DNA from: Pseudomonadota bacterium
Lineage (GTDB): Bacteria > Pseudomonadota > Alphaproteobacteria > Sphingomonadales > Sphingomonadaceae
Length of the DNA: 9,392 nt
Reading direction: 5' to 3'
Assembly (NCBI GenBank): GCA_023413015.1
Contig: JAEZQR010000107.1
Location: 1-9,392, forward strand
Part shown: piece by piece, positions 1-5,873 of the stretch
Position numbering within the stretch: position 1 is the first letter of the stretch
Layout: the number at the start of each line of letters is the position of its first letter
Notes under the pieces: generated by a model
What the model was told of the DNA's origin: nothing
What the model saw: the letters and a program-made list of their open reading frames with translations, nothing else
Databases searched by the model: none
Position numbers and translations under genes: made by a program

Positions 1-196
1 CCGGATATGGAGGGAGCGGGCAGACGGGGGTGTCGTCGTTGCCGTCGGACTGGCCGCCGGCGCGGCGGGCGTCGTCGATCAGCCGGCCGTAGCAGGCGGC
101 GCGGGCGAGGTGCGCGGTGCGCGCGGCGGGCGAGGCGGCGGCATCGGCCTGCATGAGCGACAGCTGCTGGCGCTGGTAGAGATAGTTGAGGTCCAT
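1..196 (-). CDS. Small conserved protein of unknown function, 3' end cut by window edge
   Basis: The frame is open without a stop for 65 codons and runs off the left edge. It begins MDLNYLYQRQQLSLMQADAA and continues with an Ala/Arg-rich helical stretch and then a polar segment with two Asp pairs. The ATG is preceded by AGGAG (plus-strand 204-208) with a 7-nt spacer, which is one of the best ribosome-binding sites in the window and fixes the start. The MDLNYL opening followed by a Gln/Arg-rich helix is, from memory, typical of a small cytoplasmic protein family in sphingomonads with no assigned role. There is no signal peptide or membrane segment. It lies downstream of the SRAP gene on the same strand, 152 bp away, so it may have its own promoter in that gap. 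The function is unknown and the true length cannot be seen. Confidence 0.8.
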   Translation of the reverse strand, partial: MDLNYLYQRQQLSLMQADAAASPAARTAHLARAACYGRLIDDARRAGGQSDGNDDTPVCPLPPYP

Positions 197-348
197 GGCG
201 CCACTCCTGAGAGCAAGCGGGAGCGCGGGCGGTCTCTCGGTCACGCGGAGCTTGGGGCAAAAACGCGTGATGCTTTTGCTTATAGCATGGATCGGGCGGC
301 GGCCCCAGACGCTCCGCCGCTTGAGGGGCACCGTCCGGCCCCGCGGCC

Positions 349-951
349 TCAGCCTTCGACGAGGGTCATTTCCGCATCCGGATAGGCGCGGGCGAGCGGG
401 GTGATCTCGGGGGTGGGGGCGGTGAGCCAGCGGTCGTAATCGGCAGGCGCCAGGATGACGGGCATGGCCTTGGGGTGGACACGCGCGACGAAGGCGTTGG
501 CCATGGTGGTGAGGAAGGCGTAGCGGGCGGGCTCGTCCGCACGCAAGCCGGGGCGCCAGATGCCGGCGAAGGCGAAGGGCTCACCGTCCTTCAGCGCGAA
601 CCAGACCTTCTTCTTGCGGCCGGTGGCGGGATCGGGCGTCGAGGCCCACTCGGAGAAGCGGTCGACAGGGACGAGGCAGCGCTGCGCCGGCTTAGACAGC
701 CAGGTGCGCCAGAAGGGTGAGGCGAGGTTGCGGACGTTCACCACCGGCTGGCCGTTGCCGTCCGGCGGCGGGAAGCCCCAGAGCAAGGTGGCGATCTCGC
801 GCCGGCCTTCGGCATCGGCGCGGACGACGGGGCCTTCGCGGTTGGGGAAGATGTCGTCGAACGGCGGCAGATTGGCGCGCCGCGTCGCGGTCACGCCGAA
901 GCGCTGGCGCAACTTCTCGGGATCGGAGGTGACGCGATAGTGGGTGCACAT
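349..951 (-). CDS. SOS response-associated peptidase (SRAP, YedK/HMCES family)
   Basis: This 200-residue protein is a complete SRAP (DUF159) domain of normal length. The family binds single-stranded DNA at abasic sites and forms a stable thiazolidine cross-link through the amino group and thiol of Cys2, which shields the lesion at stalled forks. The expected residues are visible: MCTHYR with Cys2 after the removable Met, Asn72 in NVRNLASP, Glu101 in RFSEW, and His159 in VHPKAMPVIL. These correspond to C2, N75, E105 and H160 of E. coli YedK. The requirement for Cys at position 2 fixes the start, although no purine-rich ribosome-binding site precedes it. Instead a GC-rich inverted repeat abuts the ATG. 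The gene lies 37 bp downstream of a small same-strand gene and may be co-transcribed with it. I saw no GTTC-N7-GTTC LexA box in front of it, so the SOS link comes from the family name only. Confidence 0.97.
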   Translation of the reverse strand: MCTHYRVTSDPEKLRQRFGVTATRRANLPPFDDIFPNREGPVVRADAEGRREIATLLWGFPPPDGNGQPVVNVRNLASPFWRTWLSKPAQRCLVPVDRFSEWASTPDPATGRKKKVWFALKDGEPFAFAGIWRPGLRADEPARYAFLTTMANAFVARVHPKAMPVILAPADYDRWLTAPTPEITPLARAYPDAEMTLVEG

Positions 952-970
952 GCCCGCGTAACGTGCGGGC
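952..970 (-). promoter_or_regulatory. Inverted repeat abutting the SRAP start codon
   Basis: GCCCGC (952-957) and GCGGGC (965-970) form perfect 6-bp arms around a 7-nt loop. In the mRNA the 3' arm ends directly at the AUG of the SRAP gene, so a folded hairpin would cover the place where a Shine-Dalgarno sequence should be. It could restrain translation or simply be a short intergenic palindrome. There is no T-tract, so it does not look like a terminator of the upstream small gene. Confidence 0.4.
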
Positions 971-988
971 GCGCCGTTGGAGCCGGCG

Positions 989-1168
989 CTACCAGCGTTT
1001 GCCGGTGGCGGCGATGGCGTCGAGCAGCGCGCGCTTGGAGGCGGTGCGGCGCGTGCCGCTGTTGCGCGGCACCTCGGGATTGCCAGCGGCCTCGCGGCGG
1101 CGCAGCACGTCCCGCCCGAACTCCTCGAGCGTGAAGGGGCGCTTATCCTTCGAGGATGTCGATGCCAT
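989..1168 (-). CDS. Small basic conserved hypothetical protein (59 aa)
   Basis: Starting at the ATG at 1166-1168 this gives a 59-residue protein, beginning MASTSSKDKRPFTLEEFG, followed by an Arg-rich segment (RRREAAGNPEVPRNSGTRRT) and ending in a short helix before TGKRW. The composition (Thr/Ser start, a PFTLEEFG motif, many Arg and Lys) resembles small conserved proteins seen in sphingomonads, but I know no function. The frame extends upstream to an ATG at 1237. That longer N-terminus has no family-like character and overlaps another plausible frame, so I prefer the shorter start. The ribosome-binding site is weak. The gene start overlaps the end of the upstream broken frame by 26 bp, which would fit translational coupling. 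The positive charge could suit nucleic-acid binding; this is inference only. It lies 37 bp upstream of the SRAP gene and is probably co-transcribed. Confidence 0.72.
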   Translation of the reverse strand: MASTSSKDKRPFTLEEFGRDVLRRREAAGNPEVPRNSGTRRTASKRALLDAIAATGKRW

Positions 1169-1262
1169 GCTCGCCAGCCGTTTCTTCCCTGATACGCCGA
1201 TCAAGATAGGCGCGGTCGGCGTCGAGGTACAGATCATGGGACGCCCAGGTCTGGGCTGGTTG
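1143..1262 (-). pseudogene. 5'-truncated remnant of a small conserved gene
   Basis: On the minus strand a 39-codon frame runs from just after a TAA (1263-1265) to a TAA at 1143-1145. It reads QPAQTWASHDLYLDADRAYL followed by DRRIREETAGEHGIDILEG. It has the look of a real protein end: an acidic/aromatic helix, Arg-rich turn and clean stop. Yet it contains no ATG, GTG or TTG, and the in-frame stop lies five codons before the Trp. The promoter of the toxin-antitoxin pair begins at the same place (about 1265), so the likeliest explanation is that insertion of that module removed the start. Alternatives are a non-standard start codon (CTG in HDLYL) or a coincidental open frame. The 3' end overlaps the start of the following small gene by 26 bp. 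Confidence 0.42.
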
Positions 1263-1277
1263 TTAGGCTACGAATAT

Positions 1278-1293
1278 CGTATTACGTAATACG
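1278..1293 (+). promoter_or_regulatory. Perfect 16-bp palindrome, probable antitoxin operator/promoter
   Basis: CGTATTACGTAATACG is its own reverse complement over all 16 bases and ends one base before the antitoxin ATG at 1295. AbrB/MazE-type antitoxins commonly repress their own operon by binding such palindromes, so this is the natural operator. The stretch is AT-richer than the surroundings and probably overlaps the -10 region. No Shine-Dalgarno sequence fits between it and the ATG, so the mRNA may be leaderless or nearly so. Confidence 0.7.
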
Positions 1294-1294
1294 T

Positions 1295-1522
1295 ATGGAA
1301 ACGAGCCGGCTGACATCGAAGCATCAGGCGACCGTACCGGCGGACGTGCGCAAGGCGCTCGGGCTCCGGGCCGGCGATGCGATCGCGTGGGAAGTATCAG
1401 CAGACGGCGAGGCGCGGGTGCGCAAGGCGCGGCCGCTCGACCTCGCGTTCGCGGCCGCCGTGAGCGCGACGCTCGACGAGTGGGCATCCGACGCCGACGA
1501 AGAGGCGTGGCGTGACCTTTGA
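1295..1522 (+). CDS. AbrB/MazE-family antitoxin
   Basis: This 75-residue protein has the layout of a type II antitoxin. Residues 3-48 match a swapped-hairpin AbrB/MazE DNA-binding domain, with LTSKHQATVPADVRKALGL followed by a basic glycine turn and a WEV strand. Residues 49-75 are an acidic, Ala-rich tail (ASDADEEAWRDL) of the kind that wraps around and blocks a MazF toxin. The length is normal for the family. The ATG at 1295 is chosen because the AbrB fold begins at once and the palindromic operator ends one base upstream. The gene overlaps the toxin start by 11 bp, so the two are translated together. Autoregulation through the upstream palindrome is expected from the family; the sequence shows only the site. 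Confidence 0.94.
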   Translation: METSRLTSKHQATVPADVRKALGLRAGDAIAWEVSADGEARVRKARPLDLAFAAAVSATLDEWASDADEEAWRDL

Positions 1523-1847
1523 GGCTTTCGACACCGTCGTCGTGCCGTTCCCCTTCACCGACCGCACCGCTACCAAGCGCCGGCCCGCGCTTGTCCTATC
1601 GAGCGCAGCGTTTAACGAACCGGCGGGTCATGTCGTGCTGGCGATGATCACCAGCGCGAAGAATGCGCCCTGGCCGCTCGACGTGCCGATCACCGACCGC
1701 GAAACGGCGGGACTGGCAGCGGAGTCGGTCGTGCGGATGAAACTGTTCACGCTCGATGCGCGACTGATGCTGCGGAAGGCAGGGCGGCTGACTGACTGCG
1801 ACGGGACTGCGGTGCAAGTGGCGCTAGTGGAATTGTTACGAAACTAA
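1512..1847 (+). CDS. MazF/PemK-family endoribonuclease toxin
   Basis: This 111-residue protein is a full-length MazF/PemK toxin. The family cleaves single-stranded RNA at short specific sequences and stops growth unless bound by its antitoxin. The N-terminal strand pair VVVPFPFTDRTATKRRPALV (residues 9-28) carries the conserved RRP turn with the basic residue used in catalysis. MITSAK (45-50) supplies the conserved Thr/Ser, and the ESVVRMKLFTLD strand (71-82) is the usual third block. The start is a GTG at 1512, preceded by AGAGG (1501-1505) with a 6-nt spacer. It lies inside the end of the antitoxin gene in another frame, the usual arrangement that makes toxin less abundant than antitoxin. 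All key blocks are present, so the toxin is probably active. Cleavage specificity cannot be read from sequence. Confidence 0.95.
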   Translation: MTFEAFDTVVVPFPFTDRTATKRRPALVLSSAAFNEPAGHVVLAMITSAKNAPWPLDVPITDRETAGLAAESVVRMKLFTLDARLMLRKAGRLTDCDGTAVQVALVELLRN

Positions 1848-1875
1848 CGGTCGGCTCGCCAGTCGCTAGAAACCG

Positions 1876-1898
1876 CATCTACATTCACGACGTAGATG
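1876..1898. terminator. Hairpin between convergent toxin and effector genes
   Basis: CATCTAC (1876-1882) and GTAGATG (1892-1898) form a perfect 7-bp stem with a 9-nt loop. It sits between the plus-strand toxin gene and the minus-strand AT-rich gene that converge here. No clean T-run follows on either strand, although the plus-strand flank is AT-rich (TAATTCACTGTTTAATT). It is a plausible weak bidirectional terminator. Confidence 0.4.
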
Positions 1899-1902
1899 TA
1901 AT

Positions 1903-2820
1903 TCACTGTTTAATTCCCTTTGCGAATCGATCGAAGTCGTGGGATTCCACCTTAACCACGGCTTTAATATTATTATCCCTGAGTAATTCTTCTACTGTAC
2001 TGATGGTTGGAGGCGATATCGGTATGGAAAATGGCATGGCAAAACAGTTGTTGTAAATGGATCCTTGGAACCCTAATTTATTATTGATAAGCTCAGCTGC
2101 TTTCTTTGCTATTCTGTTATTATCGGCCTGAACAACTAAGTCGGATGTTATTTCCGATTCGCTATTGGATGATTTTGAGTTGGAAGCCTGTGGCTGCGTC
2201 TTTGGTGCAGCCGTCATGCTCTCGATTTTAGAAACTATCGTGTCGAGTCTACGCTCAACTAGTTGCTCAAACGGAATAGCTTGCCCGCGCGGTTCTAAGA
2301 AATCTACCGCTAGTCCATGCAGGAACGGCTGATAATTACCCTCAACAAATGCGTTATATTTTGCGGTTATCTGCTCAGTTAGCTCTGCTATAAATTTCTC
2401 AGACTTCAAAATATTTAGACCTGCCGGATAGAATATAGCTTCAAAGTCACGGATGTCGAATGGTATACGGCTTCCATGCTCGGCGACTATTATGGTCGGC
2501 TTTTTTGTGGTCAGCCGCATGCCTAGCTCAAGCATTACGTTCGGATTTAAATCCGTTATATCGCATACAGCAATTGGAACTGAGAATAGGTTTCCAAGAA
2601 TTCGAGGGGTGATTCGGTCGATTGTTGAGCCTGCCCACACATTCTTCGGCTCTAGGCCTGCAAATCTGACTGCGCGGTGAAGTAGCTCCTGTACATCAGC
2701 CCAATGACTTGCGTCATGATCCGCAGTGGGAGAAATGGGCATGATAATGCCGCACTCAGCTGCATTACTTGCATGTGCTTTCCCCGAAGGCTGTTCGGAG
2801 TGGTCTAGATGCTCTGTCAT
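1903..2820 (-). CDS. Putative nucleoside deoxyribosyltransferase/TIR-like domain effector, AT-rich orphan
   Basis: This 305-residue protein has two parts. Residues 20-160 look like the nucleoside 2-deoxyribosyltransferase-like or TIR-like Rossmann fold found in bacterial immune effectors, which attack NAD or nucleotides. Visible are a first strand CGIIMPIS (23-30), a helix leading to GSTIDRITPRILGNLF (64-79), the strand IAVCDITDLNPNVMLELGMR (83-102) with candidate catalytic Glu98, and KKPTIIVAE followed by PFDIRDFE (106-126). Residues 185-203 are helical, 204-226 a Ser/Asn/Gln linker, and 227-305 an unrecognised alpha/beta domain ending in VVKVESHDFDRFA. There is no signal peptide or membrane helix. 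The start is supported by a GGGGGG run about 8 nt upstream and by the need for residues before strand 1. Codon use (TTA, ATA, AAT) and base composition differ sharply from the neighbours, suggesting recent transfer. It lies 101 bp after uvrA with no partner gene. The domain assignment is from motif memory, and the defence role is inference. Confidence 0.88.
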   Translation of the reverse strand: MTEHLDHSEQPSGKAHASNAAECGIIMPISPTADHDASHWADVQELLHRAVRFAGLEPKNVWAGSTIDRITPRILGNLFSVPIAVCDITDLNPNVMLELGMRLTTKKPTIIVAEHGSRIPFDIRDFEAIFYPAGLNILKSEKFIAELTEQITAKYNAFVEGNYQPFLHGLAVDFLEPRGQAIPFEQLVERRLDTIVSKIESMTAAPKTQPQASNSKSSNSESEITSDLVVQADNNRIAKKAAELINNKLGFQGSIYNNCFAMPFSIPISPPTISTVEELLRDNNIKAVVKVESHDFDRFAKGIKQ

Positions 2821-2921
2821 GTCTCGCGCCCCCCTGTTCTATCTCAAGCGCTAGCAGATTCCCTGTTATGTAATCAAAATACCAATAACTCCGATGCTAG
2901 CCCTCAATCTGGCAGATCGAA
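2821..2921 (-). promoter_or_regulatory. AT-rich gap between uvrA and the effector gene
   Basis: This 101-bp gap after the uvrA stop is AT-rich like the following gene. On the minus strand a TTGAGG followed 17 nt later by TGGTAT could serve as -35 and -10, but both match poorly. Two GCTAGC hexamers lie at 2850-2855 and 2896-2901. I see no convincing uvrA terminator, so read-through from uvrA into the effector gene is possible. That would put it partly under SOS control. Confidence 0.3.
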
Positions 2922-5804
2922 CTACTCCGCCGCCACCCGCTGCGCCGGCTCCGGCTTCTTCTCCAGCAGCGGCCTGAGATACGCCCCCGTGTGGCTGCGC
3001 GGGTTCGCGGCGACGGCTTCCGGCGTACCCGTCGCGACGATCTCGCCGCCCTTGGTGCCGCCTTCGGGCCCCAAGTCGATGATCCAGTCGGCGGTCTTGA
3101 TGACCTCCAGATTATGCTCGATCACGACGACGGTGTTGCCCTGGTCGACGAGCGTCTGCAGCACCTCAAGGAGCTTGCGCACGTCCTCGAAGTGAAGGCC
3201 GGTGGTCGGCTCGTCGAGGATGTAGAGCGTGTTGCCGGTGGCGCGGCGCGACAGCTCCTTCGCGAGCTTCACGCGCTGCGCCTCGCCGCCGGAGAGCGTC
3301 GTCGCCTGCTGGCCGACCTTGACGTAGCCGAGGCCGACCTCGTGCAGCATCGCCATCTTCTCGCGGATCGACGGCACCGCCTTGAAGAACTCGACCGCCT
3401 CCTCGACGTTCATGTCGAGCACGTCGGCGATGCTCTTGCCCTTGAAGGTGACCTCCAGGGTCTCGCGGTTGTAGCGCTTGCCGTGGCAGACGTCGCAGGT
3501 GACGTAGACGTCGGGCAGGAAGTGCATCTCGATCTTGAGGAGGCCGTCGCCCTTGCACGCCTCGCAGCGGCCGCCCTTGACGTTGAAGCTGAAGCGGCCG
3601 GGCTGATAGCCGCGCGCCTTCGATTCCGGCAGGCCGGCGAACCAGTCGCGGATCTGCGTGAAGGCGCCGGTGTAGGTCGCCGGGTTCGAACGCGGGGTGC
3701 GGCCGATCGGCGACTGATCGATGTCGATCACCTTGTCGAGATATTCGAGGCCCTGGATCGCATCGTGCGGCGCGGCGTGGAGGCGCGCGCCGTTGAGGAA
3801 GCGTGCGGCGGCCGCATAGAGCGTGTCGATCGTGAAGGTCGACTTGCCGCTCCCCGAGACGCCGGTGACGCAGGTGAAGGTGCCGAGCGGGATGTCGGCC
3901 GAGACGTTCTGCAGGTTGTTGCCGCGCGCGCCCTTCACCTTGAGGTGCCGGCCGTTGCCCTTGCGGCGCTTGGCCGGCACGGGGACCATGCGGCGGCCGG
4001 CGAGATAGTCGCCGGTGATGCTGTTCGGATTGTCGAGGATCGCGGCGAGCGGGCCTTCGGCGATGACCTCGCCGCCGTGGACGCCGGCGCCGGGGCCCAT
4101 GTCGATGACATGGTCGGCGGTGCGGATCGCATCCTCGTCATGCTCGACGACGAGCACGGTGTTGCCGAGGTCGCGCAGGCGCTTGAGAGTCTCGAGCAGG
4201 CGGTCGTTGTCGCGCTGGTGGAGGCCGATCGACGGCTCGTCGAGGACATAGAGCACGCCCGAGAGGCCCGAGCCGATCTGCGAGGCGAGGCGGATGCGCT
4301 GGCTCTCGCCGCCCGACAGCGTGCCCGACTTGCGGTCGAGGTTGAGATATTCGAGGCCGACGTTGCACAGGAAGCCGAGCCGCTCGACGATCTCCTTCAT
4401 CACGCGCTCGGCGATCTGACGGTCCTTCGGGCTGAGCTTGTCGGCGAGGGTGCGGGCCCACTCATAGGCCTCCGAGACGGGGCGGCGGGTGGCGTCCGCG
4501 ATGGTCTCGCCCTCGATCTTCACCGCCAGCGCCTCGGGCTTCAGACGCGCGCCGTTGCACACCTCGCAGGGGCGGGCGGCCTGGTACTGGGAGAGGTCGT
4601 CCTTGACGGTGGTGCTTTCGGTGTCGCGCCAGCGCTTCTCGACGTTGGCGAGCACGCCTTCGAAGGGCTTCTTCACCTCGTAGGTCTTGCGGCCGTCCTC
4701 GAAGACGAGCGTGAGCGGCTGGCCCTGCGAGCCGTGCAGGACGGTCGCCTGCATCTCGGGCGGCAGGTCCTTCCACGGCGTCTTGATGCTCGCCTTGAAG
4801 TGGCGCGCGATGCTGGAGAGCACCTGCATGTAATAGGGCGAGGGCGGGTTCGACTTCGCCCACGGCATTACCGCGCCGTCCTGGATCGACAGGTTCTCGT
4901 TGGGGACGACGAGCTCGGGGTCGAAGTAGAGCTTCTCGCCGAGGCCGTCGCAGCTCGGGCAGGCGCCGTGGGGCGAGTTGAACGAGAAAAGGCGCGGCTC
5001 GATCTCGGGGATGGTGAAGCCGGAGACCGGGCAGGCGAACTTTTCCGAGAAGAGGATACGGGCGGGCTGGCCCGATTCATCCTTCGGGTCGGTGAACTCG
5101 ATGATGGCGAGGCCCTCGGCGAGGCGGAGCGCGGTCTCGAAGCTGTCGGCCAGCCGCGTCTCGATGCCCTCGCGCACCACGACGCGGTCGACGACGACAT
5201 CGATGTCGTGCTTGTACTTCTTGTCGAGGGTGGGGGCCTCGTCGATGTCGTAGAATTCGCCGTCGACCTTGACCCGCTGGAAGCCCGCCTTCTTCCACTC
5301 GGCGAATTCCTTGCGGTACTCGCCCTTGCGGCCGCGCACGACGGGGGCGAGCAGGAACAGGCGCGTGCCCTCGGGCTGCTCCATCACGCGGTCGACCATC
5401 TGGCTGACCTGCTGCGCCGCGATCGGCTCGCCGGTGACGGGCGAGTAGGGCACGCCGATGCGCGCCCACAGGAGGCGCATATAATCGTAGATCTCGGTGA
5501 CGGTGCCGACGGTCGAGCGCGGGTTCTTCGACGTCGTCTTCTGCTCGATCGAGATGGCGGGCGACAGCCCCTCGATATGATCGACGTCGGGCTTCTGCAT
5601 CAGCTCGAGGAACTGGCGCGCGTAGGCGGAGAGCGACTCGACGTAGCGGCGCTGCCCTTCGGCGTAGATGGTGTCGAAGGCCAGGGAGGATTTGCCCGAG
5701 CCGGAGAGGCCAGTGATGACGACGAGCTTGTCGCGCGGAATGTCGAGGTCGACGCCCTTGAGATTGTGCTCGCGCGCGCCGCGAATCGAAATGTGACTCA
5801 GCAT
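2922..5804 (-). CDS. uvrA: Excinuclease ABC subunit A (UvrA)
   Basis: This 960-residue protein is full-length UvrA, the damage-recognition ATPase dimer of nucleotide excision repair that loads UvrB on DNA. The first ABC half has Walker A GLSGSGKSS (32-40), signature LSGGE (496-500) and Walker B VLYVLDEPS (517-525). The second half has GVSGSGKST (648-656), LSGGE (837-841) and TLYILDEPT (859-867). The UvrB-binding and insertion regions lie at about 115-250 and 290-400. A zinc module in the second half is intact (Cys747, Cys750, Cys770, Cys773). In the first module Cys258 is followed by Ser261 where E. coli has a second Cys, while Cys282 and Cys285 remain. I recall this CPVSG variant as usual in alphaproteobacteria. 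An additional CEVC lies at 413-416. The ATG is 4 bp from a LexA box and a TTGACA -35 lies 53 bp upstream, so SOS induction is expected. It is followed by the AT-rich effector gene. Confidence 0.99.
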   Translation of the reverse strand: MLSHISIRGAREHNLKGVDLDIPRDKLVVITGLSGSGKSSLAFDTIYAEGQRRYVESLSAYARQFLELMQKPDVDHIEGLSPAISIEQKTTSKNPRSTVGTVTEIYDYMRLLWARIGVPYSPVTGEPIAAQQVSQMVDRVMEQPEGTRLFLLAPVVRGRKGEYRKEFAEWKKAGFQRVKVDGEFYDIDEAPTLDKKYKHDIDVVVDRVVVREGIETRLADSFETALRLAEGLAIIEFTDPKDESGQPARILFSEKFACPVSGFTIPEIEPRLFSFNSPHGACPSCDGLGEKLYFDPELVVPNENLSIQDGAVMPWAKSNPPSPYYMQVLSSIARHFKASIKTPWKDLPPEMQATVLHGSQGQPLTLVFEDGRKTYEVKKPFEGVLANVEKRWRDTESTTVKDDLSQYQAARPCEVCNGARLKPEALAVKIEGETIADATRRPVSEAYEWARTLADKLSPKDRQIAERVMKEIVERLGFLCNVGLEYLNLDRKSGTLSGGESQRIRLASQIGSGLSGVLYVLDEPSIGLHQRDNDRLLETLKRLRDLGNTVLVVEHDEDAIRTADHVIDMGPGAGVHGGEVIAEGPLAAILDNPNSITGDYLAGRRMVPVPAKRRKGNGRHLKVKGARGNNLQNVSADIPLGTFTCVTGVSGSGKSTFTIDTLYAAAARFLNGARLHAAPHDAIQGLEYLDKVIDIDQSPIGRTPRSNPATYTGAFTQIRDWFAGLPESKARGYQPGRFSFNVKGGRCEACKGDGLLKIEMHFLPDVYVTCDVCHGKRYNRETLEVTFKGKSIADVLDMNVEEAVEFFKAVPSIREKMAMLHEVGLGYVKVGQQATTLSGGEAQRVKLAKELSRRATGNTLYILDEPTTGLHFEDVRKLLEVLQTLVDQGNTVVVIEHNLEVIKTADWIIDLGPEGGTKGGEIVATGTPEAVAANPRSHTGAYLRPLLEKKPEPAQRVAAE

Positions 5805-5808
5805 GCCT

Positions 5809-5823
5809 GTTCCCGCTGTGTTC
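5809..5823 (-). promoter_or_regulatory. LexA box (GTTC-N7-GTTC) of uvrA
   Basis: GTTC at 5809-5812 and GTTC at 5820-5823 are separated by exactly seven bases. On the coding strand this reads GAAC-N7-GAAC. It is the exact alphaproteobacterial LexA recognition pattern, and uvrA is a standard member of that regulon. The site begins 4 bp upstream of the uvrA start codon, so bound LexA would block early elongation or initiation. The downstream half-site also overlaps the ribosome-binding region. Confidence 0.85.
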
Positions 5824-5857
5824 TCGCCGAAAATGACGTGACGCAGCCGGGCACAAG

Positions 5858-5863
5858 TGTCAA
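5858..5863 (-). promoter_or_regulatory. Probable uvrA -35 element (TTGACA)
   Basis: A perfect TTGACA on the minus strand lies 53 bp upstream of the uvrA ATG, in the gap after the ribbon-helix-helix-like gene. The -10 is unclear: CACGTC or CGTCAT lies at 17-18 nt spacing and both are poor. The placement fits a start site just upstream of the LexA box. Confidence 0.5.
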
Positions 5864-5873
5864 GGCGCGGGCG

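Noticed and set aside
1263..1487. Minus-strand 74-codon frame opposite the antitoxin
   Set aside because: It is Arg/Pro-rich and antisense to a clear AbrB/MazE antitoxin, so a shadow.
5077..5856. Minus-strand 259-codon frame overlapping the uvrA start
   Set aside because: It is an Arg/His-rich out-of-frame shadow of uvrA that also runs through the LexA box.
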